A DNA stretch of 64,000 nt from Sphingomonas aracearum (GCF_003345355.1 NZ_QQNB01000002.1:1-64000); one strand, 5' to 3'. Shown: positions 37,264 through 46,576, counted from the stretch's first letter. The notes: generated by a model from the letters alone, not told the origin. Made by a program: numbers and translations.

Positions 37264-38067
37264 ATGACGCGCCTTTCCCCCGCCTTCGCCCGCGCGGCAG
37301 CGGAGCACCGCGCCGCGCTCGTCACCTTCGTCACCGCGGGCGACGGCCCCACCTCGGCCATCCTCGACGCGCTCGTCGAAGGGGGCGCGGACGTGATCGA
37401 GCTCGGCCTGCCGTTCACCGATCCGATGGCGGACGGCCCCGCGATCCAGCGCGCCAACCTGCGCAGCCTCGGCGCCGGCACGCGCACCGCGGACATCCTG
37501 AAGATCGCTGCCGACTTCCGCCAGCGCCACCCGGACGTGCCGCTCGTCCTGATGGGCTACGCGAACACCATGACGCGCCCCGATCCGTGCACCTTCGCCG
37601 GCCGCGCGGCCGAAGCGGGCGTGGACGGCCTCATCTGCGTCGACATCCCGCCCGAACAGGCCGACGAGCTTCAGCATTGCCGCGCCGCGGGGCTCGACGT
37701 GATCCGCCTCGCCACCCCCACCACCGACGCCGCGCGCCTGCCCGCGGTGCTGGAGGGCGCATCCGGGTTCCTCTACTACGTCTCCGTCGCCGGCATCACC
37801 GGCCTGCAACAGGCAGCCCAAGCCTCGATCGAGGACGCCGTCACCCGGCTCAAGGCCGCCACCGACCTGCCCGTCGCCGTGGGCTTCGGCGTGCGCACCC
37901 CCGAACAGGCCGCCGCCATCGGCCGGGTTGCGGACGGCGTGGTCGTCGGCTCGGCGATCGTCGAGCTGGTCGAGAAGCATGGCCCCGATGCGCCGCAGCC
38001 GGTGCGCGCCTATATCGAAAGTCTCGCCTCGGCCCTGGCCGGGGCACGCAAGGAAATCGCCGCATGA
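37264..38067 (+). CDS. trpA: Tryptophan synthase alpha subunit
   Basis: A 267-residue TIM-barrel that cleaves indole-3-glycerol phosphate. The catalytic Glu is in [17 protein letters not shown] and the catalytic Asp is in [13 protein letters not shown]. The phosphate-binding part is the final [11 protein letters not shown] and [12 protein letters not shown] 37264 was chosen from the conserved [11 protein letters not shown] start. It overlaps accD by 4 bp (ATGA). Confidence 0.96.
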   Translation: MTRLSPAFARAAAEHRAALVTFVTAGDGPTSAILDALVEGGADVIELGLPFTDPMADGPAIQRANLRSLGAGTRTADILKIAADFRQRHPDVPLVLMGYANTMTRPDPCTFAGRAAEAGVDGLICVDIPPEQADELQHCRAAGLDVIRLATPTTDAARLPAVLEGASGFLYYVSVAGITGLQQAAQASIEDAVTRLKAATDLPVAVGFGVRTPEQAAAIGRVADGVVVGSAIVELVEKHGPDAPQPVRAYIESLASALAGARKEIAA

Positions 38068-38918
38068 GCTGGCTCAGCAACGTCCGCAACGCGCTCTCGT
38101 CCTTTGTTCCGGCCTCCCGCGAGACGCCGGACAACCTCTGGCACAAGTGCAAGGGCTGCGGGCAGATGACGTTCCACAAGGAGCTGGAGGAGAACCTCCA
38201 CGTTTGTCCGCACTGCGACCATCACGATCGCATCGGTGCGGCGCTGCGCTTCGACTACGTGTTCGACGGCGCGTACACGATGCTGCCGACCCCTAGGGTG
38301 GCGGAGGATCCGCTGAAGTTCCGGGACCAGAAGCCCTATCCCGCCCGGCTCAAGGCCGCCCGCGCCGCCACGGAGGAGCAGGACGCGCTACTGAACGCGG
38401 TGGGTACGATCGGCGCGCACAAGGCGGTCGTCGGCGTGCAGGACTTCGCCTTCATGGGCGGATCGATGGGCCTTGCCGTGGGTGAGGCGTTCGTCCGCGG
38501 CGTGGAGGCGGCGATCGCCGAGCACGCGCCGTACATCATCTTCACCGCAGCGGGCGGCGCGCGCATGCAGGAGGGCATTCTCAGCCTGATGCAGATGCCG
38601 CGCGCCACCGTCGCCATCCAGATGCTGCACGATGCGGGGCTGCCCTATATCGTCGTGCTCACCGATCCCACCACCGGCGGTGTCACCGCCAGCTATGCCA
38701 TGCTGGGTGACGTGCAGATCGCCGAGCCGGGCGCGCTGATCGGCTTCGCGGGCCAGCGGGTGATCGAATCGACGATCCGGGAAAAGCTACCGGAAGGCTT
38801 CCAGCGCGCCGAATATCTGCTCGCCCATGGCATGCTCGACATGGTGACCCATCGCCGGGACCTGCCCGCCACGCTGGCGCAGGTGATCGACTTCCTCACC
38901 GTGGCGAAGGCGGCCTGA
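38064..38918 (+). CDS. accD: Acetyl-CoA carboxylase carboxyltransferase subunit beta
   Basis: A 284-residue crotonase-fold subunit that transfers carboxyl from biotin to acetyl-CoA together with AccA. The N-terminal zinc ribbon has Cys29, Cys32, Cys48 and Cys51. Conserved blocks include [20 protein letters not shown] and [13 protein letters not shown]. The ATG overlaps the trpA stop, and the trpA-accD-folC order is conserved in alphaproteobacteria. Confidence 0.96.
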   Translation: MSWLSNVRNALSSFVPASRETPDNLWHKCKGCGQMTFHKELEENLHVCPHCDHHDRIGAALRFDYVFDGAYTMLPTPRVAEDPLKFRDQKPYPARLKAARAATEEQDALLNAVGTIGAHKAVVGVQDFAFMGGSMGLAVGEAFVRGVEAAIAEHAPYIIFTAAGGARMQEGILSLMQMPRATVAIQMLHDAGLPYIVVLTDPTTGGVTASYAMLGDVQIAEPGALIGFAGQRVIESTIREKLPEGFQRAEYLLAHGMLDMVTHRRDLPATLAQVIDFLTVAKAA

Positions 38919-38958
38919 GCAAGCGAAGGCACTGCCCCAGCGGAGCCGCGAGCATCCC

Positions 38959-40275
38959 ATGCCCGATCATGCCAGCTCCAGCCATCCCGCCGTCCAGGCG
39001 CAGCTCGACCGGTTGTGGCGCCTCTCGCCCGGCGCCGACGTGCTGGGGCTGGAGAGGATCACGCGGCTGCTGGCGCGGCTGGGCGATCCGCACCTTTCGC
39101 TGCCGCCGGTGTTCCATGTCGCGGGCACGAACGGCAAGGGTTCGACCTGCGCCTTTCTTCGCGCCGCGATCGAGGCTTCCGGACATGACGTCCATGTCTT
39201 CACCTCGCCGCACCTCGTCCGCTTCAACGAGCGTATCCGCATTGCCGGCCGGCTGATCGAGGACGAACAGCTCGCGCCGCTCCTGTCGGAAGTGCTGGAT
39301 GCGGCAGGGAGCGGAGATGGAGCGATCGGCGCCAGCTTCTTCGAGGTGACCACGGCGGCGGCCTTTCTCGCCTTTGCCCGCACGCCGGCAGCGGCGACGA
39401 TCGTGGAGGTCGGGCTCGGCGGCCGGCTGGACGCCACCAACGTCCTTTCCGCGCCGGCGGTCACGGGTATCGCCTCGCTCGGCATCGACCACCAGTCGTT
39501 TCTCGGCGCCACCCTGCGCGAGATCGCCGGCGAGAAGGCGGGCATCGCCAAGCGCGGACGCCCCCTCGTCACCATGGCCTACCCGGCCGAAATCGCCGAG
39601 CATGTCGGCTCCCTCGCGCAGCAAGCGGGTGCCCCCGTCCATGCGCTGGGCAGGCACTGGTGGTACGAGACGGCCGGAGAGACGCTTCGCTATCGCGATC
39701 CCGGCTTCTCCGTCGTGCTGCCCGCGCCGCGCCTCGTGGGACCGCACCAGTCTGGCAACCTCGCGCTGGCGATTGCCATGCTCCGGCACCAGGGCGCCAT
39801 CGACGTGCCCGAGGCGGCAATGCGCGCGGCCGGCGACTGGGCGCAATGGCCGGCGCGCTTTCAACATCTCTCGCCGGGCCCTCTCCATGGGCTCCTCCGG
39901 CCCGGCACCGACCTGTGGCTGGACGGCGGGCACAATGAGGATGCGGCCCGGGCGATTGCCGCGGCGATCCGCGCGCGACTGCCGGGGCGGGTCTCGCTTG
40001 TGCTCGGCATGCTCGCCAACAAGCCGGCCGAGCCCTTCCTCGCCGCGCTTGCCCCGCTGGTCGACCAGGTGGTGGCGGTGCCGATCCCGGGACATGACCA
40101 TCACGCCCCCGAGCGCCTCGCGGGGATCGCCGCCGAGCTCCGCCTTCCCGCGCGCGCCGCCGTCGATCTCCCGGGAGCACTCGCGGTACTTGGCGGAGCG
40201 GAGCGGGTTCTCATCGCCGGCTCGCTCTACCTTGCCGGCGAAGCGTTGAGGCTGAACGACGAACTGCCGGTCTGA
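38959..40275 (+). CDS. folC: Bifunctional dihydrofolate/folylpolyglutamate synthase
   Basis: A 438-residue Mur-ligase-type enzyme that adds glutamate to folates. The ATP-binding P-loop GTNGKGST is at 56-63. The TSPHLVRFNERI block and the later GLGGRLDATNV and the domain-2 motif DGGHNEDAARA complete the signature. It follows accD by 40 bp and is the last gene of the trp-accD-folC unit; the next rightward gene has its own control region. Confidence 0.95.
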   Translation: MPDHASSSHPAVQAQLDRLWRLSPGADVLGLERITRLLARLGDPHLSLPPVFHVAGTNGKGSTCAFLRAAIEASGHDVHVFTSPHLVRFNERIRIAGRLIEDEQLAPLLSEVLDAAGSGDGAIGASFFEVTTAAAFLAFARTPAAATIVEVGLGGRLDATNVLSAPAVTGIASLGIDHQSFLGATLREIAGEKAGIAKRGRPLVTMAYPAEIAEHVGSLAQQAGAPVHALGRHWWYETAGETLRYRDPGFSVVLPAPRLVGPHQSGNLALAIAMLRHQGAIDVPEAAMRAAGDWAQWPARFQHLSPGPLHGLLRPGTDLWLDGGHNEDAARAIAAAIRARLPGRVSLVLGMLANKPAEPFLAALAPLVDQVVAVPIPGHDHHAPERLAGIAAELRLPARAAVDLPGALAVLGGAERVLIAGSLYLAGEALRLNDELPV

Positions 40276-40285
40276 CGTCGTTTAT

Positions 40286-40300
40286 TGAGATTGACTATCA
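40286..40300. promoter_or_regulatory. Fur-like box upstream of the DUF6628 gene
   Basis: TGAGATT-G-ACTATCA matches 11 of 14 defined positions of the 7-1-7 Fur core TGATAAT-N-ATTATCA. It is a distinct AT-rich patch in GC-rich DNA, 45 bp ahead of the ATG at 40345. No clear -10 element accompanies it, so iron control is an inference. Confidence 0.5.
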
Positions 40301-40344
40301 ATAGCGCGGCGGTGAAGATGTCCTCAACGACATCGGAGTCCCGC

Positions 40345-40773
40345 ATGACCGACGCGCCCGCTACGACGACCCTGCTCCCCAATCCCCTGCCGCTGGATGC
40401 CAATGCCCGCATCGCCCTGTTCGCGTTCCGCCGGATGGGCGCGCATGGGCTGGCCGACGCGCATGCGGCGCAGATGATGTTCACGGCGTTCGGTGCGCAG
40501 TTCCGCCGGCCGCTGCTGCTCATGCGCGCCCTGATGGCGGACATCGCGGCCAATGCGGCCTGCTCCATCGCCATCGCGCCCTGCTGCTGCCCGCGAGCAA
40601 CCGCGTCGGAAACGGCGTTCCTCACGATCCTCGCTCGGGCGGAAACCGCGCCGGAGACCGCCCGGCTCCTGCTCGCCGATCTGCTTGGGCACCGCCGCAT
40701 CGACGGCGCGCTGGCCAGCGCCACCGCGGTCGCCGCCGCCTTTGCCGACGCGGGCCGCCCCATCGGCGCGTAG
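40345..40773 (+). CDS. DUF6628 family protein, function unknown
   Basis: A 142-residue, mainly helical protein recognised as DUF6628, a family found in sphingomonads. A hydrophobic core region (about 55-80) is followed by a striking triple Cys (CCC, residues 80-82) with another Cys at 73. ATG 40345 was chosen over 40318 because GGAG lies six bases before it and homologues start with a short MT-rich leader. A Fur-like box lies just upstream (40286-40300), which would put the gene under iron control. It converges with the AmpG-like gene with a 3-bp gap. Confidence 0.75.
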   Translation: MTDAPATTTLLPNPLPLDANARIALFAFRRMGAHGLADAHAAQMMFTAFGAQFRRPLLLMRALMADIAANAACSIAIAPCCCPRATASETAFLTILARAETAPETARLLLADLLGHRRIDGALASATAVAAAFADAGRPIGA

Positions 40774-40776
40774 CGG

Positions 40777-42096
40777 CTAGCGTTCGCTTCCGGTCGGGAC
40801 GCCCGCCGTTCCGATCGATTCCTCGACCAGCCCGCGGCGGCCCATCCACCAGAACAGCACCACGCCGGGCAGCGCCACCAGCACCGTGATCCAGTAGAAC
40901 CCGACCCAGCCGAGCGCGTCCACCAGATCGCCCGCCACCGCCACGTTAAGCAGGCGGCCGACCACGCTCGCCGCCGAGGAGATCAGCGCATATTGCGCCG
41001 CCGTGAAGCGCAGGTCGCACAGGGCCGAGAAATAGGCGACCACCGTCACCCCGCCGATCCCGCTGGCGATGTTCTCGAACCCGATCGCGCCGGCCAGCCC
41101 CGCGTTGCTGTGTCCTGCCGCCGCCAGCAGGGCGAAGCTGGCGTTGGAAACCGCCATCAGCACCAGGCTCAACAGCACCGACCGGCGCAGGCCGAGCCGG
41201 GCGTACAGCACCCCGCCCAGAAACACGCCGACCCAGAACGCCCAGAAGCCGACCCCGACATCGTACAAGGCGATCTCGTCATTGGAGAAGCCCAGATCGT
41301 CCAGCAGCAGCCGTAGCACCAGCTGGCCCAACGTATCGCCGATCTTGTGGATCAGCACGAAGGCCAGCACCAGCCAGGCGCCGTGCCGCCGAAAGAACTC
41401 GGTGAACGGGCCGATGATGGAGGCGCCGATCTCGGAAAGGCCACGCCGGCCGACCGGCTCGCGGTGGCGCTCCGGCTCGCCCATCAGCAGCGCCACCGCC
41501 ATGGCCGGCAGCACGAACACGAGGCAGGCAAGATAAGCGGACGACCAGCCCACGCGCGCCGCGAGGACCAGCGCGAGGCTCCCCGCCAGCACGGACCCGA
41601 TCCGCCAGCCATATTGCGTCATGCCGGACCCGACGCCCATCTGATAGGGCTTCAGGATCTCGATGCGATAGGCGTCGATGACGATGTCGTAGGTCGCCCC
41701 CGCCAGTCCGACGAGGAGGGCGGCGGTGATCGTCGCGCCCAGCTGCGTGCCCGGGTCCACCCGTGCGAGATTGGCCACCGCCGCCATGGCGAGCAGGCCG
41801 GCGAACAGCATCCACGTCACCCGCTGGCCCAGTCGCGCGCTGCCCGGCAGGTGCACGCCGTCCACCACCCAGGCCCAGAGCGGCTTCAGGTTGTAGACCA
41901 GGAACGCCAGGGTGAAGGCGGTCACCGTCTTCTTGTCGATGCCGCTCTGCGCCAGCCGCGTCGTCAGGGTCGCGCCGATCAGCGTGAAACACAGGCCCGA
42001 GGAGATGCCGAGAAAGAACGAGGCGAGCGGCGCACGCTCGAAATAGGGACGCACACCGTCCGTCCATGTCCTGCTTGCCGCAACCAACTCCGCCAT
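40777..42096 (-). CDS. AmpG-like MFS permease (muropeptide transporter type)
   Basis: A 439-residue protein with about twelve transmembrane helices. It has the PAT/AmpG-type features: the N-terminal LASFFLGISSGLCFTLIG helix, LKPLWAWVVDGV, and ATYDIVIDAYRIE after the central region. AmpG imports anhydro-muropeptides released by lytic transglycosylases for recycling. A transglycosylase is encoded in this window (mltB-like) but in a separate locus. ATG 42096 begins the conserved region; the longer in-frame reading is not conserved. Substrate is inferred. Confidence 0.8.
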   Translation of the reverse strand: MAELVAASRTWTDGVRPYFERAPLASFFLGISSGLCFTLIGATLTTRLAQSGIDKKTVTAFTLAFLVYNLKPLWAWVVDGVHLPGSARLGQRVTWMLFAGLLAMAAVANLARVDPGTQLGATITAALLVGLAGATYDIVIDAYRIEILKPYQMGVGSGMTQYGWRIGSVLAGSLALVLAARVGWSSAYLACLVFVLPAMAVALLMGEPERHREPVGRRGLSEIGASIIGPFTEFFRRHGAWLVLAFVLIHKIGDTLGQLVLRLLLDDLGFSNDEIALYDVGVGFWAFWVGVFLGGVLYARLGLRRSVLLSLVLMAVSNASFALLAAAGHSNAGLAGAIGFENIASGIGGVTVVAYFSALCDLRFTAAQYALISSAASVVGRLLNVAVAGDLVDALGWVGFYWITVLVALPGVVLFWWMGRRGLVEESIGTAGVPTGSER

Positions 42097-42193
42097 CCTC
42101 TCAAGTGTTCGAACGGCAGGCGTTAGCGCAAGCGCCGCGCGGGGGACAGGCGGCGCGGCATTTCGTCCGATGCGTTCGGCCGGGCCGGCCTTT

Positions 42194-42634
42194 TCAGCCG
42201 CCGCGATCCGCCACCTGCTGGAACAGGGTGAAGCCTGCCGGCACCCGCCGCGCCCGCTTTCCCGCCAGGGCATCGCCGATGGCATCGATCGCCCCCAGCA
42301 GCTCGCGCTGGGTATAGGGCTTGGTCAGGCAGCCGGCGGCAACCTCCCGGCCCCCGTCCGGGCAGGCGCCGGTGACGAACAGCGCCGCGATGCCGCGCGC
42401 CTTTGCCGCCCGCGCCACGTCCAGCCCGCTGCCATCGGCAAGCCCGATATCCACCAGCACCAGATCCACCGCCACGCCATCGGCCAGCACCGCCACCGCA
42501 TCGGCGACCCGGTCCACTGTCGCCACGATCTCGAAGCCTTCGTCCCGCAGGAAGTGTTCGTTGTCGAAGGCGACCAGCGGCTCGTCCTCCACGATCAGCA
42601 ACCGCTCGATCTGTCGCTTCTTCCTGCCGAACAT
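42194..42634 (-). CDS. Single-domain response regulator
   Basis: A 146-residue CheY-like receiver with no output domain. Residues visible are the acidic pair in VEDEPLVAFD, the phosphoacceptor Asp in VDIGLADGSG, the Thr in LFVTGACPD and the switch Lys in TKPYTQREL. The ATG 42634 is chosen because conserved sequence begins at MFGRKKRQIERLLIVEDE; the longer frame is not similar to anything. No histidine kinase lies nearby, so its partner is unknown. It is 97 bp from the AmpG-like gene start. Confidence 0.85.
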   Translation of the reverse strand: MFGRKKRQIERLLIVEDEPLVAFDNEHFLRDEGFEIVATVDRVADAVAVLADGVAVDLVLVDIGLADGSGLDVARAAKARGIAALFVTGACPDGGREVAAGCLTKPYTQRELLGAIDAIGDALAGKRARRVPAGFTLFQQVADRGG

Positions 42635-42733
42635 GCCCTGCCCCGTCCAACACTGCACGGCGTGCCATTCCACATGGCGCCGAAAAAACCGCCGATCGTT
42701 ACGCGCGAGACACCAACGCGCCGAGCTGCGATC

Positions 42734-42759
42734 GGGTGCGCAAAATTTTTGTCGCACCC
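42734..42759. promoter_or_regulatory. Near-perfect palindrome upstream of rluB
   Basis: GGGTGCG (42734-42740) and CGCACCC (42753-42759) flank CAAAATTTTTG, itself nearly self-complementary; one extra T is the only asymmetry. It sits 26 bp ahead of the rluB start in the 151-bp region shared with the divergent response regulator. An operator or a terminator for a leader is possible. Confidence 0.4.
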
Positions 42760-42785
42760 CGGCGTGTTGATGTAGAGGCCCGATC

Positions 42786-43970
42786 GTGGCCAAAAACGAA
42801 CCTCCCCGCGACGAACAGCGGATCGCCAAACTGCTCGCGCGCGCCGGCGTCGCCTCCCGGCGGGAGATCGAGCGGATGATCGCCGAGGGGCGCGTGGCGC
42901 TCCACGGCAATTTGGTGGAAACCCCGGCCACGCTGCTTCCCTCGCTTGCCGGCGTCACCGTGGACGGCAATCCCGTGGCGGAGCCCGAGGCGGCACGCCT
43001 TTTTCTCTATCACAAGCCGGTGGGCCTGCTCGTCACGGAGCGCGACCCGGGCGGGCGGCCGACCATCTACGATCGGCTGCCAAGCGGCCGGCCCCGCCTG
43101 CTTCCGGTCGGCCGGCTCGATCTCAACACGGAAGGCCTGCTCCTCCTCACCACCGATGGCGAACTGAAGCGCCAGCTGGAGCTGCCGGCCACCGGCGTGG
43201 AGCGTGCCTATCGTGCGCGCGCCTATGGCCCGGTGACGCAGGCGCAGCTCGAAGACCTGATCCATGGCGTCGAGATCGACGGCATCCGCTACGGCTCGAT
43301 CGACGCCAATCTGGAGCGCCGGACCGGCACCAATGTGTGGATCGAAGTGGTCCTCAAGGAGGGCAAGAACCGCGAAGTGCGCCGGGTGCTGGAGCATCTC
43401 GGCCTCAAGGTGAGCCGCCTTCTGCGCACGCGCTACGGCCCGTTCGTGCTCGGCGACCTGCCGGTCGGCGCGGTGGCCGAAGTGCGCCCCCACGACGTGG
43501 ACAGTTTCCGCAAGAACCCCACCCGGCTCGACCTGCCGCAACCGGCGCGCCGCGCGTCCCCGTCGATCCGTGCGGAGGCTCCGGCGGAGAGCGAGCCGGT
43601 GCGCCGGCCCGCACCCCGGCCGCAGCGTTTCGCCGCGCCCGTCTCGCCCAAGGCGCCTTCCCAGGGATCGGCCGCTGCCGGAAGGCAACCGGCGAGAGGC
43701 GACCGCGCAACCGACCGGCCGTCCCGAACCGCGGCCGGCGAACGGCCGGCCCGCGCGGCCGCCAGCCGACCCGTCGGTGCGGATGCTCCCTCCGGCAAGC
43801 CCAATGGCAGAAAGGCCAAGGGCCCGCGCACGCGCGCTGATGGCACGGTCGCGGTGCGCGAAGGCTCCGCGCGGGAGAAGCGCGCCCGCACCTTCCGCGA
43901 TGCGGGCGAGCCGCGCACCGTCCGCCCCACCGGCGCCAAGCCCAAGCGGCCGCCGCGGCGTCCGAAATGA
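42786..43970 (+). CDS. rluB: 23S rRNA pseudouridine synthase (RluB type) with long basic tail
   Basis: A 394-residue enzyme starting at GTG. An N-terminal S4 RNA-binding domain (ASRREIERMIAEGRVALHG) is followed by the RsuA/RluB catalytic domain with the invariant Asp112 in PVGRLDLNTEGLLLL. E. coli RluB modifies U2605 of 23S rRNA. From about residue 250 a 140-residue Pro/Ala/Arg-rich, probably disordered tail follows (ending PRRPK), which is much longer than in E. coli. It overlaps rsmD as ATGA. Confidence 0.93.
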   Translation: MAKNEPPRDEQRIAKLLARAGVASRREIERMIAEGRVALHGNLVETPATLLPSLAGVTVDGNPVAEPEAARLFLYHKPVGLLVTERDPGGRPTIYDRLPSGRPRLLPVGRLDLNTEGLLLLTTDGELKRQLELPATGVERAYRARAYGPVTQAQLEDLIHGVEIDGIRYGSIDANLERRTGTNVWIEVVLKEGKNREVRRVLEHLGLKVSRLLRTRYGPFVLGDLPVGAVAEVRPHDVDSFRKNPTRLDLPQPARRASPSIRAEAPAESEPVRRPAPRPQRFAAPVSPKAPSQGSAAAGRQPARGDRATDRPSRTAAGERPARAAASRPVGADAPSGKPNGRKAKGPRTRADGTVAVREGSAREKRARTFRDAGEPRTVRPTGAKPKRPPRRPK

Positions 43971-44506
43971 GGATCATCGCCGGCCAGTGGCGCGGCCGTC
44001 CCTTGCTCGCGCCCAGGGGCGACGCGACCCGGCCGACTGCCGACCGGACCCGCGAAGCGCTGTTCTCCATGCTCGCCAGCCGGCTCGGCAGCTTCGAGGG
44101 ACTGGCGGTGGTCGATCTCTTCGCCGGGTCCGGCGCTCTGGGCCTTGAGGCATTGTCGCGCGGTGCGGCGACCTGCCTGTTCGTCGAACAGGACAAGGCG
44201 GCGCTTGACGCGCTGCGCACGAACGTCGCCAAGCTGGGCGCCAGTGGCGCGGATGTGCGCGCCGGCTCGGTTCTCGCCCTGCCCCCTGCGCGCGCGCCAC
44301 TCGATCTGCTGATGATGGACCCGCCTTATCGCACCGGCGCGGGCCTGGTCGCGCTGGACAAGCTCGCCCGGCTCGGCTGGACGGGTTCTGGCACCTGGAT
44401 CAGCCTGGAAACCGCCAAGGAGGAACCGGTCACCCCGGCCGGCTTCGTCGTTGATGGCGAACGCGTCCATGGCAAGGCGAAGCTCACGCTGCTGCGGCCT
44501 GCCTGA
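43967..44506 (+). CDS. rsmD: 16S rRNA (guanine(966)-N(2))-methyltransferase
   Basis: A 179-residue Rossmann-fold methyltransferase that uses SAM to modify G966 in the small-subunit rRNA. The SAM-binding motif is VVDLFAGSGALGLEAL (about 48-63) and the catalytic DPPY tetrad is at 118-121. The start overlaps the rluB stop by 4 bp. The rluB-rsmD pairing is conserved. Confidence 0.95.
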   Translation: MRIIAGQWRGRPLLAPRGDATRPTADRTREALFSMLASRLGSFEGLAVVDLFAGSGALGLEALSRGAATCLFVEQDKAALDALRTNVAKLGASGADVRAGSVLALPPARAPLDLLMMDPPYRTGAGLVALDKLARLGWTGSGTWISLETAKEEPVTPAGFVVDGERVHGKAKLTLLRPA

Positions 44507-44576
44507 TCGGGATCAAGCAAGCGAACCGGACGCCGGGTCAGGCGTTGTTCAGCGACCATGTTCTAGGAACGTTCGC

Positions 44577-44984
44577 ATGCGAAAGATACTCACCGCGGCC
44601 GCGCTGGCGGCCCTCACGCTGTCCTCGCCGGTGCTCGCCAAGGACAAGCTTTCTCCCGACGCCGAACTCGCCAAGCTGCTGCAGGGCCGTGTGGCGGGCA
44701 AGCCGGTCAACTGCATCAACCCGACCAATGCCTGGTCCACCCGCATCGTGGAGGGCAAGGCGATCGTCTATCAGGTCGGCGGAACCCTGTACGTGAACCA
44801 GCCGCGCTCGGGCGCCGAGAACCTGAGCGACGACGATATCCTCGTCACGCGCATCTACGGCAGCCAGCTGTGCAGCATCGATTCGATCCGCCTGGTTGAT
44901 CGCTATTCCGGCTTCCCGCGCAACTTCGTCATCCTCGACAAGTTCGTGCCCTACGCCAAGCCGAAGGCCGGTCGCACCAGCTGA
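44577..44984 (+). CDS. Conserved secreted protein, function unknown
   Basis: A 135-residue protein with a clear signal peptide (MRKILTAAALAALTLSSPVLAK, cleavage near residue 21) and a mature part of about 112 residues. Two Cys residues in VNCINP and SQLCSID are likely to form a disulfide in the periplasm. The rest is mixed alpha/beta with no recognised family. It follows rsmD by 70 bp and converges with the MHS transporter (9-bp gap). ATG 44577 has no strong Shine-Dalgarno. Confidence 0.75.
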   Translation: MRKILTAAALAALTLSSPVLAKDKLSPDAELAKLLQGRVAGKPVNCINPTNAWSTRIVEGKAIVYQVGGTLYVNQPRSGAENLSDDDILVTRIYGSQLCSIDSIRLVDRYSGFPRNFVILDKFVPYAKPKAGRTS

Positions 44985-44993
44985 TGCCCGGCG

Positions 44994-46277
44994 TCACACC
45001 TCTAGCGCGACCGTTGCGGGGCTCTCCTCGCTGCGCAGCATCAGCAGCGCGACGAGGCTGAGGGCCGCCGCCGCGCTGCCGTACAGGCCGACAAGGGTCA
45101 GTCCGCCGCGCATGGCCAGGCCTTGCGCGACGAGCGGGGTCAGCCCGCCGCCCAGCACGCCCGCGACGTTGAAGGCCATGGAGGCGCCGGTATAGCGCAC
45201 CCGCGGCGGGAACAGGCCGGGAAGCCAGGCGGCGAGCGGCCCATAAACCAGCCCCATCAGGAACAGCGCCGCGGCGAGATAGGCGAACACCAGCGCAGGC
45301 GACCCACTGCCCATGAGCGGCTCCATGACGAAGCCGATGCCGATCACCCCGACACAGCCGGCGCCCAGTACCCGGCGCTCGTCCCACCGCGCATCCGCCG
45401 CCCAGGCCGCCACGACGATGCCCGCTGCCATGAACAGGATGGCGCCAAGCTGGATCTGCAGCATCGTCGTCATTGAAAGCCCAAGGGTCTTGGTGCCGTA
45501 GCCCAGCGCAAAGGCGGTTGCGACATAGTAGAGCGCGAAACAGGCGATCGCGCCCACCGTGCCGCCAGCCAACGCCCGCCCATGATGCCGCACCAGTTCG
45601 GCAAAGGGCACGGCAGGCGGCGGAGCCTCCGCCAGCGCGGCTGCGAACTCGGGCGTCTCGGTCAGCTTCAGGCGGATATAGAGGCCCACGATCACCAGCA
45701 GCGCCGACAGTGCAAACGGCAGCCGCCATCCCCAGTCATGGAACTGCGCCGGACTGAGCGCCCCGCCCAGCACCAGGAACAGGCCGTTGGCCGCGATGAA
45801 CCCTGCCGGCGCGCCCAGCTGCGGCGCCATGCCGTATCGCGCGCGCCAGCCCGGCGGGGCATGCTCCACCGCCAGCAGCGCCGCCCCGCCCCATTCGCCG
45901 CCCAGCCCGAACCCCTGTCCGAAACGCAGGAGGCACAGGAGGACCGGTGCCCAGATCCCCGCCTGTGCATAGCCCGGCAGCACCGCGATCAGCACGGTGG
46001 ACAGCCCCATCGTCAGCAAGCTCGCCACCAGTGTCGACTTGCGCCCGATCCGGTCCCCGAAATGCCCGAAAAAGGCCGCGCCGATCGGCCGGGCAAAGAA
46101 CGCCACCGCCAGGGTAGCGAAGGCGGCGAGCTGCTGCGTGCCCGGCGCCGAGCGCGGGAAGAACAGCTCCCCCAGCACCAGCGCCGCCGCCGTGGAGTAG
46201 ATGTAGAAATCGTAGAACTCGATCGTGGTGCCCATGAAGCTGGCGAGCAGCACGCGTCGCGGGGAGTTGCCGGTCAT
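44994..46277 (-). CDS. MFS transporter, metabolite:H+ symporter (MHS) type
   Basis: A 427-residue protein with about twelve transmembrane helices. The MHS hallmark is the first helix MGTTIEFYDFYIYSTAAA and the loop GHFGDRIGRKSTLV. Members import shikimate, proline betaine, dicarboxylates and similar organic anions; the substrate here is open. ATG 46277 was chosen because the conserved N-terminus starts there; the longer reading includes non-conserved sequence from a noncoding gap. Confidence 0.86.
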   Translation of the reverse strand: MTGNSPRRVLLASFMGTTIEFYDFYIYSTAAALVLGELFFPRSAPGTQQLAAFATLAVAFFARPIGAAFFGHFGDRIGRKSTLVASLLTMGLSTVLIAVLPGYAQAGIWAPVLLCLLRFGQGFGLGGEWGGAALLAVEHAPPGWRARYGMAPQLGAPAGFIAANGLFLVLGGALSPAQFHDWGWRLPFALSALLVIVGLYIRLKLTETPEFAAALAEAPPPAVPFAELVRHHGRALAGGTVGAIACFALYYVATAFALGYGTKTLGLSMTTMLQIQLGAILFMAAGIVVAAWAADARWDERRVLGAGCVGVIGIGFVMEPLMGSGSPALVFAYLAAALFLMGLVYGPLAAWLPGLFPPRVRYTGASMAFNVAGVLGGGLTPLVAQGLAMRGGLTLVGLYGSAAAALSLVALLMLRSEESPATVALEV

Positions 46278-46439
46278 ACCGGGAAGCTCGCTGCCGGGAG
46301 CGGCTGCGTCAAGACAATGGCGGCTGCTGCCGACCCGCCCTCCGGAGAAACCCGACGCCTCATGCCTGATACCTGCGCCCCAAGACACGGACGCCATCCG
46401 CCAGGAACATTTCACAGGCGCAACATGCCGGCAATGCCG

Positions 46440-46576
46440 CTCCGCCAATAAGTCGCCACCGGCCACGCCCAATTCTCCCGGCGATGCTGCCGGTCCTTGC
46501 CGGATGCCCCCCTGCGCATCCGGCACCCCGAACTCACGGGAGCGGCCGTTCGGCGGTCGCTCCCGGCCTTTTGCCC
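46440..46576 (+). ncRNA. Candidate small RNA with two hairpins and a T-run
   Basis: This covers the structured part of the 301-bp gap 46278-46578, which has no convincing gene. Hairpin 1 has perfect 10-bp arms at 46498-46507 and 46516-46525. Hairpin 2 has 8-bp arms CGGGAGCG/CGCTCCCG at 46537-46544 and 46558-46565 and is followed by GGCCTTTTG, a terminator-like tail on the plus strand. No plus-strand gene lies upstream that would need this terminator. No clear promoter was seen, and no known RNA family was recognised. The remaining gap (46278-46439) holds nothing recognisable. Confidence 0.35.

Noticed and set aside
42635..42970. 112-residue N-terminal extension of the response regulator
   Set aside because: The extension overlaps rluB on the other strand and looks random; the receiver domain starts at the chosen ATG.
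44530..44576. EcfG-like promoter upstream of the secreted protein (CGAAC, 16 nt, CGTT)
   Set aside because: The -35 is CGAAC rather than GGAAC, so the match is weaker than the three reported.
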